Origin: Amycolatopsis sp. FDAARGOS 1241
GTDB lineage: Bacteria; Actinomycetota; Actinomycetes; Mycobacteriales; Pseudonocardiaceae
Direction of reading: 5' to 3'
DNA: 64,000 nucleotides
Assembly: GCF_016889705.1 (NCBI RefSeq)
Contig: NZ_CP069526.1
Location: 3,224,001 to 3,288,000, forward strand
The position numbers and the translations under genes are program-made. The notes under the pieces are model-generated. The model was not told the origin of the DNA, made no database searches, and worked only from the letters and a program-made list of their open reading frames with translations. This document shows positions 46,249-54,537 of this stretch, piece by piece (the first letter of the stretch is position 1; each line of letters opens with the position of its first letter).

Positions 46249-47553
46249 ATGGCGCCGGTGCGGAGCACGTCCACGGCCGGGTTGCTGGCCCGGTTCACCA
46301 TCGCCGGAGTGGTGGTGCTGACGGCGCTCGCGGGGCTCATCGCTTACCTCGCGAGGGAAGCCGGCGCGGTCCAGGCCACGCAGTCGGCGGTACAGACCAC
46401 GTCCGTCGCGGCCCGCGGGGTGGTCGAACCGCGCCTCGACGCGGCCGTGGTGGACCGCGACCCGGCGGCGCTGACCGCGTTCGACGCCGCGCTCCGCCGC
46501 TACGTGCTGCAGGGCTCGCTGGTGCGCGTGAAGGTCTGGGCCGCCGACGGCACGATCCTCTACTCCGACGCTTCCGCGCTCATCGGCGAGCGTTACCCGC
46601 TCGGCCCCGAGGAGATCGAAGCGCTGCGGGCGCAGGCGGGCGTGTCCGAGATCAGTGACCTGACCCGGCCCGAGAACCGGCTCGAGAGGTCGTTCGGGAA
46701 GCTGCTGGAGGTCCACGTCGGCATCCGCGCGGTCGACGGGACGCCGCTGCTGTTCGAGGCCTACTACCGCTACGACGCCGTGACGGAGGCCGGGCAGGCC
46801 GCGTGGGCGCGGTTCGCGCCACCCTCCTTGGGCGCGCTCGCGGTGCTGGAGGTGGTGCAGATCCCGTTCGCGTGGTCACTCGCGCGGCGCGTGCGCCGGC
46901 AGCAGCGCGAGCGGGAACGCCTGCTGCAGCACGCCGTCGAAGCGTCCGACGCCGAGCGCCGCCGCATCGCGCGCGATCTGCACGACGGCATCGTGCAGGA
47001 CCTCTCGGGCCTCACGTTCGGCCTGGACGCCGCGCGGCTCGGCACCCCGGGCGACGGGCAGCGCGCCGAGGTGATCGCCGACGCCGCGACCCGGCTGCGC
47101 TCGAGCGTCGGGCAGCTGCGGTCGCTGCTGGTGGACATCTACCCGCCGAACCTCGCCGAGGAGGGGCTCTTGCCCGCGCTCGCCGAACTGGCGGCGGGCC
47201 TCGAACGCGCCGGGGTGGCCGTGCACCTGGACGCGGACGAGGCCGACACTCTGCCGCCTGCGTCGTCGGCGCTGTTGTTCCGCACTGCGCAGGAGGTGCT
47301 GTGCAACGTCGTCACCCACAGCCGGGCGCGGACGGTGCTCGTGCGCGTGACACGCGAAGGTCCTTCGGCCACGCTGGTGATCGACGACGACGGCCGGGGG
47401 TTCGACGGTGACCGGCTGAGCGAGCAGGTACGGGACGGGCACTTCGGGCTGCGCGCCGTCGGCGACCTGGTGGCCGAGGCGGGTGGCAGGCTGTCGGTGC
47501 GGGCCGCGCCGGGACGCGGCACGCGGGTGGAGGCGGAGGTACCCCTGACATGA
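46249..47553 (+). CDS. Two-component sensor histidine kinase, NarL type
   Basis: The 434-residue protein has a membrane helix at about 10-36, an extracellular sensor domain (about 37-200), a second hydrophobic segment (about 205-225) and a cytosolic HisKA_3 domain with phospho-acceptor His245 in ERRRIARDLHDGIVQDL. The HATPase domain shows LLFRTAQEVLCNVVTHSRA, DDDGRGFDG and GHFGLRAVGD. The start ATG 46249 lacks a clear ribosome site. Its end overlaps the response-regulator start by 4 bases. The signal is unknown. Confidence 0.92.
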   Translation: MAPVRSTSTAGLLARFTIAGVVVLTALAGLIAYLAREAGAVQATQSAVQTTSVAARGVVEPRLDAAVVDRDPAALTAFDAALRRYVLQGSLVRVKVWAADGTILYSDASALIGERYPLGPEEIEALRAQAGVSEISDLTRPENRLERSFGKLLEVHVGIRAVDGTPLLFEAYYRYDAVTEAGQAAWARFAPPSLGALAVLEVVQIPFAWSLARRVRRQQRERERLLQHAVEASDAERRRIARDLHDGIVQDLSGLTFGLDAARLGTPGDGQRAEVIADAATRLRSSVGQLRSLLVDIYPPNLAEEGLLPALAELAAGLERAGVAVHLDADEADTLPPASSALLFRTAQEVLCNVVTHSRARTVLVRVTREGPSATLVIDDDGRGFDGDRLSEQVRDGHFGLRAVGDLVAEAGGRLSVRAAPGRGTRVEAEVPLT

Positions 47554-48203
47554 TCCGCGTGCTGATCGCCGACGACCACGCCATCGTGCGGACTGGCCTC
47601 GCGCAGCTGCTGATCACGGCCGGCGACCTGGAGCTCGTCGGCTCCGCCGGTGACGGCGAGGAGGCCGTGGCGCTCGCGGCGCAGCTCAGCCCCGACGTCG
47701 TGCTGATGGACCTGTCGATGCCCGGCACCGACGGGGCCGCGGCCACCGCGCGGATCGTCGCGGCGAACCCCGCGGCGCACGTGCTGGTGCTGACCTCGTT
47801 TTCCGACCGGACACGGATCCTCGACGCGCTGCGCGCCGGCGCCGAAGGCTACCTGCTCAAGCACAGTGAGCCGGAGGTGATCCTGGCCGGCATCCGCGAG
47901 GTCGTGGCCGGTGGCTCGCCCCTGGACCCGAAGGCGGCGCGTGTCCTGCTCAGCGACCGGCGGGCCGCCCGGCCCGCCGCGCAGCTCACCGCCCGCGAAC
48001 GCGAGGTCCTGCGCATGGTCGGTGACGGGCTGCCGAACAAATCCATCGCGCGCCGGCTCGGCATCAGCGAGCGGACGGTGAAGGCGCACCTGACGAACGT
48101 ATACCAGCGCCTCGGCGTCACCGACCGCACGCAGGCGGCCCTCTGGGCACAACGGCACGGTGATCAATTTCACGACAGCGATCAATTCCGGGAGGGGTGC
48201 TAG
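47550..48203 (+). CDS. Response regulator, NarL/FixJ family
   Basis: The 217-residue protein has a receiver domain with IADDHAIVRTGL, phospho-acceptor Asp54 in VLMDLSMPG, a Thr in VLTSFSD and the Lys in GYLLKHSE. The C-terminal LuxR HTH reads LTAREREVLRMVGDGLPNKSIARRLGISERTVKAHLTNVYQRLG. It is translationally coupled to the kinase through ATGA. The targets may include the divergent transporter. Confidence 0.93.
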   Translation: MIRVLIADDHAIVRTGLAQLLITAGDLELVGSAGDGEEAVALAAQLSPDVVLMDLSMPGTDGAAATARIVAANPAAHVLVLTSFSDRTRILDALRAGAEGYLLKHSEPEVILAGIREVVAGGSPLDPKAARVLLSDRRAARPAAQLTAREREVLRMVGDGLPNKSIARRLGISERTVKAHLTNVYQRLGVTDRTQAALWAQRHGDQFHDSDQFREGC

Positions 48204-48251
48204 GACTTCCGGACAGTGGCGCCCGGCGGCTGCGGCCGCGACGATGACGGC

Positions 48252-48650
48252 ATGACCGACGTCCCCGACCCGCGGCCCGTGGTCTTCGAGACCAGCGCCG
48301 ACGCCGGCCCGCGAGGCCCTCGCCGCGGCCGCCAGGTCGTGGGTGCCCTCGCCGGCGCGATCGTGGCCGCCGGAGCCGCGGCCGGGATCGTCTGGGGTGG
48401 CAGCGCGGTGTGGTCCCTCGTCGAGCCGGGCGGCACGGCCGGCGCACCGGCCCCGCTCTGGATCCCGCCGCCGTCCCCGGTCACCGCGGTCGCCACCGCC
48501 CCGTCGGACGACACCCCGCACACCTCCGCGGCCACCCGCGCTCCGGAACCCGGCGGCGATGACGGCGGCGACCACGGCTCCGGCGACAGCAGCGGGCGTG
48601 GTCCGGACGACGGCGGCAGTGGGCGTGGCCGCGGTGGTCCTGGGCGCTGA
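48252..48650 (+). CDS. Small single-pass membrane protein with Pro/Gly/Asp-rich tail
   Basis: The 132-residue protein has a cytosolic start MTDVPDPRPVVFETSADAG, a basic stop-transfer RRGRQ, one helix (VVGALAGAIVAAGAAAGIVWGG), then an extracytoplasmic linker rich in Pro, Thr, Gly and Asp. No family recognised. It follows the two-component genes by 49 bases and may be co-transcribed, perhaps as an accessory envelope protein. Confidence 0.6.
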   Translation: MTDVPDPRPVVFETSADAGPRGPRRGRQVVGALAGAIVAAGAAAGIVWGGSAVWSLVEPGGTAGAPAPLWIPPPSPVTAVATAPSDDTPHTSAATRAPEPGGDDGGDHGSGDSSGRGPDDGGSGRGRGGPGR

Positions 48651-48658
48651 ATTCGCGG

Positions 48659-49166
48659 TCAGGAAAGGAAGAACCCGACGCCCACCGCGAGCAGTACGCC
48701 CACCAGTGACGGCACCCGCGTGCGCAGGAGTCCGGTGCCCGCCGCGACGAGGGCGCCGGTGACCCAGCCGGTGGTCGCGTGGACCGCGAGGGAGCCGCTG
48801 GACACGGTGGGCAGGGCGATGACCATGAGGCTCAGCGAGTGCAGCACGGCGTGGAACCGTCTGTTGTGGACCAGCCGGGACCGCACGCGTGCCAGCACGA
48901 GCACGAGCATCGGCGGCAGCAGCACGGCCGTGAACGCCGCCCAGGGCGCCCAGCGGGCCGTGGAGGAAGTAGCCGATCACCACGAGGTAGAGCCCGTTGG
49001 GGCCGGGGCTGATGTTGCCGACGGCGAGCGAATGCAGGATCAGCGCGTCGGGGGAGACGCCGGCGGCGGTGAGCCGGCCGCGCAGCACCGGCAGCGAGCC
49101 GAGGCCGCCGAAGCCGAGCAGGCTCGGGTTCGGCGGGACCGCGACGAAGAGCTGGTCAATCCGCAT
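48659..49166 (-). pseudogene. Chromate transporter (CHR family) C-terminal half, frameshifted
   Basis: From ATG 49166: MRIDQLFVAVPPNPSLLGFGGLGSLPVLRG and NISPGPNGLYLVVIGYFLHGPLGA, the CHR signatures FGG..GSLPxL and SPGPNGLYLV. One extra C near 48950 breaks the frame. The continuation WAAFTAV-LLPPMLVLVLARV to VGVGFFLS ends at 48659. It overlaps the preceding ChrA fragment by 11 bases, as in two-gene chr systems. Even if the shift is an error, the partner is truncated. Confidence 0.75.
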
Positions 49167-49455
49167 CGCCGGGTGCACCCTCCCCGTCCTCGGACTGTCC
49201 ACTGTGGCCGGTGTTGAAGATGTGCGGCGCCACGAGCGCGGCCACCACCGCGATCCCCATCAGCACCAGCGGGTTGTCGATCAGCAGGGCGAGCACCAGG
49301 AACGCGCCGTAACACAGGAGACCGCGCGGCACCCGGCCGCGGCGCAGGACGTCGCGGACCATTTGCAGCGCCAGTGCGATCGCGAACCCGGCCGCGACCG
49401 CCGCCACCGCAGCTAGCGGACCGGCCGCGCCGGGCAGGTCTGCCACGCGCGTGTA
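49156..49455 (-). pseudogene. 5'-truncated chromate transporter N-terminal-half gene
   Basis: About 100 residues (RVADLPGAAGPLAAVAAVAA to VVALVAPHIFNTGHSG) match the last membrane segments of a CHR half-protein. The usual N-terminal F-G-G-x4-P motifs are absent. At about 49455-49460 the sequence changes abruptly into a lysR remnant on the other strand. The start of the gene is lost. Confidence 0.7.
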
Positions 49456-49459
49456 ACCC

Positions 49460-49803
49460 CACGCGGGCCCGATGGTACGGCTGGCGCGGTTCTCGGCCGC
49501 ACCGTGGCTGGTGTCGTCGAAGGAGGCCTCGTGCCACGAGATGAGCCAGCGCGCGTGCGGCGCGGCCGGTTTCGTGCCCGACGTGGTCGCCGAGGCCACC
49601 GATTTCTCCGTGCTGATCGCACTCGTGGCTGCGGGGCGGGTGTCGCGCTGATTCCGCGCCTGGCGCTGCCGGAGGCCCCCGCCCCGGTGGGCCTGCACCC
49701 TCTGGCGAATCCCATGTCCCGCAAGGTGTACGCGGTGACGCGCCTGGGCACCGGCCGCCGCCCCGACGTCCGGGCGGTGCTCAGCGGCCTCGGATCGGCG
49801 TGA
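49460..49803 (+). pseudogene. 5'-truncated LysR-type regulator remnant
   Basis: The plus strand encodes VRLARFSAAPWLVSSKEASC, HEMSQRACGAAGFVPDVVAE and ATDFSVLIALVAAG. After one missing G near 49630 it continues AGVALIPRLALPEAP to VLSGLGSA and a stop. This is the effector-binding half of a LysR regulator. The DNA-binding domain and the first half of the sensor domain are missing. It is head-to-head with the truncated chrA. Confidence 0.75.
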
Positions 49804-49839
49804 CCTCGCCGCGTCCACAAAGGACCACGGAGGCGCCGG

Positions 49840-51084
49840 TCAGCCGGTGCTCTCGTCGACCGTCAGCGTGTGCCCGAGCCGCTGCTGTTTCGTCCGGAGG
49901 TAGCGCAGGTTGTGCGGTGTCGCCGCGGCCGGGAGGCTGACGCGGCCGGTGATCTCCAGGCCGTAGCCGTCGAGGCCGCCGTACTTGGCGGGGTTGTTGG
50001 TGATCAGGCGCAGGCGCGTGATGCCGAGGTCGGCGAGGATCTGGGCGCCGACTCCGTACGAGCGGGAGTCGACGGGCAGGCCCTGGGCGGTGTTGGCGTC
50101 GACGGTGTCGAGGCCGGTCTCCTGCAGGGCGTAGGCGCGGATCTTGTGCGCCAGCCCGATTCCGCGGCCCTCGTGGCCGCGCAGGTAGACCACGGCCCCC
50201 GCGCCCTCCGCCGTGATCGCGCGCAGTGCCTGCTCCAGCTGGGCCCCGCAGTCGCAGCGCAGCGACCCCACGATGTCGCCCGTGAGGCACTCGCTGTGCA
50301 CGCGGACGAGGGCTCCCCGTGTGCTGCGGCTCGCGGCGGCCGCGTCGCCGTGCACGAGGGCGAGGTGGTCGATGCCGTCGATGGTGGAGCGGTAGGCGAC
50401 GGCGCGGAACTCGCCGAAGACGGTCGGCATCGCGGACGTCGCGACGTGCTCCACGAACCGCTCGGTGGCGCGCCGGTAGCGCACGAGGTCCGCGATCGCG
50501 AGCACGGGCAGGTCGTGCTCGGCGGCGAACGCCGCCAGGCGCTCGCCGCGGCACATCGACCCGTCGGGGGAGACGAGTTCGCCGATCACGCCCACGGGTT
50601 CCCGCCCCGCCAGGCGCAGCAGGTCCACGGCGGCCTCGGTGTGGCCGGCGCGCACGAGCACCCCGCCGTCCCGCGCGCGCAGCGGGAACACGTGCCCCGG
50701 CCGCCGCAGTTCACCGGGCCGGGTGCCGGGAGCGGCGAGCGCGCGCAACGTGGTGGCGCGGTCCGCGGCCGACACCCCGGTGCCGCTCGCCACGTGGTCG
50801 ACGGTGACGGTGAACGCGGTGCCGTGGGCGTCGGTGTTGTCCTCGACCATCGGGGGCAGCCGCAAGGCGTCCGCGCGTTCGCCGGTCATCGGCGCGCACA
50901 CGATGCCGGTGGTGTGCCGCACCACGAAGGCGATGTCGTCCGCATCCGCCGCGGCTGCGGGCAGGACCAGGTCGCCCTCGTTCTCGCGGTCGGCCGCATC
51001 GGTCACCACGACCATGCGTCCCGCCGCGAGCGCCGCGACGGCCCGCTGCACCGCGAGGGTCGACGGAAGCCCGGGTCGGGTCAT
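49840..51084 (-). CDS. ribBA: Bifunctional 3,4-dihydroxy-2-butanone-4-phosphate synthase / GTP cyclohydrolase II
   Basis: The 414-residue protein joins RibB (1-200: DAADRENEGDLVLPA, HTTGIVCAPM, RPGHVFPLRA, GHTEAAVDL, SPDGSM) and RibA (about 205-400: VHSECLTGDIVGSLRCDCGAQL with zinc Cys residues, RGHEGRGIGL, DSRSYGVGAQIL, TNNPAKYGGLDGYGL). It makes both precursors of riboflavin. It is apart from other rib genes and has no recognisable FMN riboswitch in its 172-base leader. It is divergent from a flavin reductase and lies in a flavin-dependent oxidation cluster, so it is probably a second, pathway-dedicated copy. Confidence 0.93.
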   Translation of the reverse strand: MTRPGLPSTLAVQRAVAALAAGRMVVVTDAADRENEGDLVLPAAAADADDIAFVVRHTTGIVCAPMTGERADALRLPPMVEDNTDAHGTAFTVTVDHVASGTGVSAADRATTLRALAAPGTRPGELRRPGHVFPLRARDGGVLVRAGHTEAAVDLLRLAGREPVGVIGELVSPDGSMCRGERLAAFAAEHDLPVLAIADLVRYRRATERFVEHVATSAMPTVFGEFRAVAYRSTIDGIDHLALVHGDAAAASRSTRGALVRVHSECLTGDIVGSLRCDCGAQLEQALRAITAEGAGAVVYLRGHEGRGIGLAHKIRAYALQETGLDTVDANTAQGLPVDSRSYGVGAQILADLGITRLRLITNNPAKYGGLDGYGLEITGRVSLPAAATPHNLRYLRTKQQRLGHTLTVDESTG

Positions 51085-51180
51085 CGCTGGCTCCTCGGAT
51101 CGGGATCGGTTCGCCGTGACGGTACGAGTGCGGCCACGGTGGAGATATCCGCTGCCCGCACGCGAATGTCCGTTGTGCGA

Positions 51181-51192
51181 CGCGCTTCGCGC
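51181..51192. promoter_or_regulatory. Shared motif, copy 1 (ribBA/flavin reductase divergent promoter)
   Basis: CGCGCTTCGCGC occurs here and again at 52912-52923 in the other divergent promoter of the same cluster, both preceded by GTGCG and followed within 8 bases by CGGCT. It is a candidate binding site for the cluster's AraC regulator. Confidence 0.4.
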
Positions 51193-51256
51193 GGCGGCTA
51201 TTCGGCCGCGGTGCGCGGCTGTCGCCGCCGGCCCGGCGTGCTTACCGTTGCGGCGC

Positions 51257-51760
51257 ATGGACAACTGGACACCCACCGAGCCGCAGCAGGTCGAGCCCAG
51301 GCGCATGCGGGAGGTCCTCGGACACTTCGCCTCCGGCGTCGTGGTCGTCACCGCCGCCGCGAACACCGGGCCCGCCGGCTTCACCTGCCAGTCGTTCAGC
51401 TCGCTCTCGCTCGACCCGCCGCTGGTGTCGTTCGCGCCGGCGCGCTCGTCCACGAGCTGGCCGAAGATCCGCGCGGCGGGCCGGTTCTGCGTCAACGTCC
51501 TCGCCGGCGACCACGCCGGGCTCAGCACCGCGTTCGCCCGCTCGGGCACGGACAAGTACGCGGGCGTCCAGTGGCGTCCGGCTCCGTCGGGCGCGCCGAT
51601 CCTCGACGGCGTCACGGCGTGGCTCGACTGCACGCTGGAGCACGAGTACGCCGGCGGCGACCACACGATCGTCGCCGCCCGCGTGCACGCGCTCGGCGCC
51701 GACGCGTCGCGGGCGCCGCTGCTGTTCCACCGCGGTGCCTACGGCAGCACGGCGGGCTGA
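51257..51760 (+). CDS. Flavin reductase (HpaC/NtaB-like, FMN-binding split-barrel)
   Basis: The 167-residue protein has MREVLGHFASGVVVVTA, GFTCQSFSSLSLDPPLVSFAPARSSTSW, RFCVNVL and GDHTIVAARVHAL, the core of the short-chain flavin reductases. These supply reduced FMN to two-component monooxygenases. It is divergent from ribBA, convergent with the AraC gene, and 2.8 kb from an LLM monooxygenase, its likely partner. ATG 51257 is used. Confidence 0.92.
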   Translation: MDNWTPTEPQQVEPRRMREVLGHFASGVVVVTAAANTGPAGFTCQSFSSLSLDPPLVSFAPARSSTSWPKIRAAGRFCVNVLAGDHAGLSTAFARSGTDKYAGVQWRPAPSGAPILDGVTAWLDCTLEHEYAGGDHTIVAARVHALGADASRAPLLFHRGAYGSTAG

Positions 51761-52774
51761 TCAGGCCGACACCGCCCGCAGCGTCTCGCGCGGCAGCTCG
51801 CCGAACCGTTCCCGGTACTGCTGCGCGAACCGGCTCTGGTGGAAGAACCCCCACCGCAGCGCGACGTCGGTGACGCGCGTCTGCGCCGGGTCGCCGCGCA
51901 GGAGCTCGGCCCGCACGTGGTCGAGCCGGATGCGGCGCAGGTGGTTCATCGGCGACTCGCCGAGCACCTGCTGGAACGTGGCGTGCAGCGTGCGCACGCT
52001 CATGCACCCGACCCGCGCCAGCTCCTGCGGTGTGAGCGGCTCGTCGGCGTGGCACTCCATGTATTCGATGACCGGCCCGAGGCGGCTCTGGCGCACGGGA
52101 TCGCCGGGCGCGGTGAGGTCGTCGCTGAACTGGTGGCGTCCGGCGTGCAGCAGCTGCGTCATCACGAACGCCTCGAGCTGCTCGCGCGCGATCGGCATCT
52201 CCGCGAGGCCGCCGGGCCGGTCGAGTTCGCGGGCGAAGAACTCCACCGAGGCCAGCAGGGTGCTGCCGGCCGGGGTGGTCAGATCGACGCCGAAGCCGAA
52301 CTCCAGCACCTCGGCCACGGGCCGGTTGAGGTGCTCGGCCAGGTGGGTCTCGAGGCTGCGGCGCGGGATCTTGAGGATGAGCTGCTCCGCGTCGGGTGAC
52401 CAGCGCACGGTGTTGCGCTGGTCGGGCAGCAGCACGACGCCGCTGGTCCGTGCACGGGTCGTGGCGCGGCCGCCGTCGCTGCGGTCGGCGTCGGTGCGCC
52501 CGCCCAGCGTCAGGTTCACGTGGTAGCAGTCCTCCGTCGGCGGCATCACCAGCTTCGCGCACGCGGCGTAGCTGAGGTAACCGATCGTGAACATCCGGTC
52601 GGCGGTCGCGTTGAGCGTCATGTCGAGCCGGTCGCCGGGCACCGTGAGGTCGTGGTCGAGGTAGATCCGCGTGACCGCGTCCCGCGCCTCTTCCAGGTCA
52701 CGGGTGCCCAGCACGGGGAACCGCGAGAGGCGGGCCTGGGCCTCGGGCGGGACGTCCTCGGGACGGGCGGCCAT
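51761..52774 (-). CDS. AraC-family transcriptional regulator
   Basis: The 337-residue protein has an AraC_binding_2-type N-terminal domain (about 30-200, with MPPTEDCYHVNLTLGG and VVLLPDQRNTVRWSPDAEQ). The C-terminal double HTH reads EPLTPQELARVGCMSVRTLHATFQQVLGESPMNHLRRIRLDHVRAELL and VTDVALRWGFFHQSRFAQQYRERFGELP. ATG 52774 follows GGAGGTG; the 37 codons upstream are not conserved-looking. It is divergent from the aldehyde dehydrogenase and is probably the activator of the cluster. Confidence 0.92.
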   Translation of the reverse strand: MAARPEDVPPEAQARLSRFPVLGTRDLEEARDAVTRIYLDHDLTVPGDRLDMTLNATADRMFTIGYLSYAACAKLVMPPTEDCYHVNLTLGGRTDADRSDGGRATTRARTSGVVLLPDQRNTVRWSPDAEQLILKIPRRSLETHLAEHLNRPVAEVLEFGFGVDLTTPAGSTLLASVEFFARELDRPGGLAEMPIAREQLEAFVMTQLLHAGRHQFSDDLTAPGDPVRQSRLGPVIEYMECHADEPLTPQELARVGCMSVRTLHATFQQVLGESPMNHLRRIRLDHVRAELLRGDPAQTRVTDVALRWGFFHQSRFAQQYRERFGELPRETLRAVSA

Positions 52775-52911
52775 CCGACACCTCCTCGTGTCGACAGTCG
52801 TCGGCCGGGCCTCGCGGGGGAGGCCGTGAGCCACGCGGCTCGACCCTAGGCGGCCGCGGCAGCCCTTACTAGCCCGACAGCGCACCGCGCCATCCGCTGA
52901 GTGCGGCGGTG

Positions 52912-52923
52912 CGCGCTTCGCGC
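52912..52923. promoter_or_regulatory. Shared motif, copy 2 (AraC/aldehyde dehydrogenase divergent promoter)
   Basis: Second copy of CGCGCTTCGCGC, about 94 bases upstream of the aldehyde dehydrogenase start and in a gap of 242 bases that otherwise holds only the two promoters and the ribosome site GAAGGAGAGG at about 53004. Confidence 0.4.
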
Positions 52924-53016
52924 TGAGCGGCTCCCGCGCTGCCGCCCACGGATATCGGCGGCCCTGGTCCCGTCCCTAGCGTCTGCCGACATCCCGCACC
53001 GACGAAGGAGAGGTCG

Positions 53017-54507
53017 ATGACGACCACCTCAGCGCCTCAGCTCGAGGACCTGAAGCTGTTCATCCACGGCGAGTCCGTCGACGCTCGCTCAGGGCGGACC
53101 TTCGAGTCGCAGAACCCCTACACCGGGCAGCCGTGGGCCCGCCTCGCCGACGGGTCCGCCGAGGACGTCGACGTGGCCGTCGCGTCCGCCCGCGCCGCGT
53201 TCGACGGCGAGTGGGGCGGCCTGACCGGCTTCCAGCGCGCCGCGATCATGCGCCGCTGCGGTGACGCGATCGCCGCCAACGCCGAGCGCCTGGCGCGCCT
53301 CGAGGTCAACGACTCGGGCAAGTTGCTGCGCGAGATGCTGGGCCAGCTGAACAGCCTGCCGCAGTGGTACTACTACTTCTCCGGCCTGGCCGACAAGCTC
53401 GAGGGCCGCACGGTCCCGCCGGTCAACCCGAACTACTTCGGGTACACCCGCCGCGAACCGGTGGGGGTCGTCGGCGCCATCACGCCGTGGAATTCGCCGC
53501 TGCTGCTGCTGACGTTCAAGCTGGCGCCGGCGCTCGCCGCCGGCTGCACGATGGTCGTCAAGCCGTCGGAGCACGCGCCGGCCTCCACCGTGGCGTTCGC
53601 GCAGGTGCTGCACGAAGCCGGGCTGCCGGCCGGCGTGCTCAACGTCGTCACCGGCTGGGACCGCAGCACCGGCGAGGCGCTCGCGAAGCACCCGGGGCTC
53701 GACAAGGTCGCGTTCACCGGCTCCTCCGCCACCGGGGCGAAGGTCGCGCAGGCCGCCGTCACGAACTTCAACCGCGTGACGCTCGAGCTCGGCGGGAAGT
53801 CGCCGCAAGTCGTCTTCGCCGACGCCGACCTCGACGCCGCCGCCAACGGCCTGGTCGCGGGCGTGTTCGCGGCGACCGGGCAGACGTGCATGGCCGGCTC
53901 GCGCCTGATCGTGCACGCCGATGTCCACGACGCGCTCGTCGAGAAGATCGTCGCGCGCGCCGATGCCATCAAGCTCGGTGACCCGACGGCGACCGCCACC
54001 GAGATGGGCCCGGTCGCCAACCGGCCGCAGTACGAGAAGGTGCTCGGTTACCTGCGCGGCGCGGCCGCGGAGGGCGCGACGTTCGCGTGCGGCGGCGAGC
54101 CCGACGCCGAACGCGGCGGCCTGTTCGTGAAACCGACCGTGGTCACCGGCGTGACCGCCGAGCACACGATCGTCCGCGAAGAGGTGTTCGGCCCCGTGCT
54201 GGCGGTCTACCCGTTCCGCGACGAGGACGAGGCCGTGAAGCTTGCCAACGACACCCCCTACGGCCTGGCCGGCGCGGTCTGGACGAAGGACGTGCACCGC
54301 GCCCACCGCGTCGCCGCGAAGCTTCGCGCGGGCACCGTGTGGATCAACGCCTACCGCGTGATCGCGCCGAACATGCCCTTCGGCGGCTTCGGCGCCAGTG
54401 GCATCGGCCGTGAGAACGGCATCGACGCCGTGCACGAGTACACGGAGAACAAGTCCGTGTTCGTCGAGCTCACCGGCGGCACCCGAGACCCGTTCCAGCT
54501 CGGCTGA
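53017..54507 (+). CDS. NAD(P)-dependent aldehyde dehydrogenase
   Basis: The 496-residue class-I type aldehyde dehydrogenase has TPWNSPLLLLTFKLAPALAAG, KPSE, the cofactor turn FTGSSATG, the general base Glu257 in LELGGKSP, catalytic Cys291 in GQTCMAGS, and the C-terminal EEVFGPVLAV and GIGRENG. It oxidises an aldehyde to the acid. It starts after GAAGGAGAGG and is followed after 30 bases by the LLM monooxygenase, with which it forms an operon. Confidence 0.94.
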   Translation: MTTTSAPQLEDLKLFIHGESVDARSGRTFESQNPYTGQPWARLADGSAEDVDVAVASARAAFDGEWGGLTGFQRAAIMRRCGDAIAANAERLARLEVNDSGKLLREMLGQLNSLPQWYYYFSGLADKLEGRTVPPVNPNYFGYTRREPVGVVGAITPWNSPLLLLTFKLAPALAAGCTMVVKPSEHAPASTVAFAQVLHEAGLPAGVLNVVTGWDRSTGEALAKHPGLDKVAFTGSSATGAKVAQAAVTNFNRVTLELGGKSPQVVFADADLDAAANGLVAGVFAATGQTCMAGSRLIVHADVHDALVEKIVARADAIKLGDPTATATEMGPVANRPQYEKVLGYLRGAAAEGATFACGGEPDAERGGLFVKPTVVTGVTAEHTIVREEVFGPVLAVYPFRDEDEAVKLANDTPYGLAGAVWTKDVHRAHRVAAKLRAGTVWINAYRVIAPNMPFGGFGASGIGRENGIDAVHEYTENKSVFVELTGGTRDPFQLG

Positions 54508-54537
54508 GCACCCCACACCCCGCGAAGGAGACACCCC

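Noticed and set aside
51085..51256. An FMN riboswitch before ribBA
   Set aside because: The leader is short and I could not find the AGGAUNNGGGG and related conserved blocks of the RFN element.
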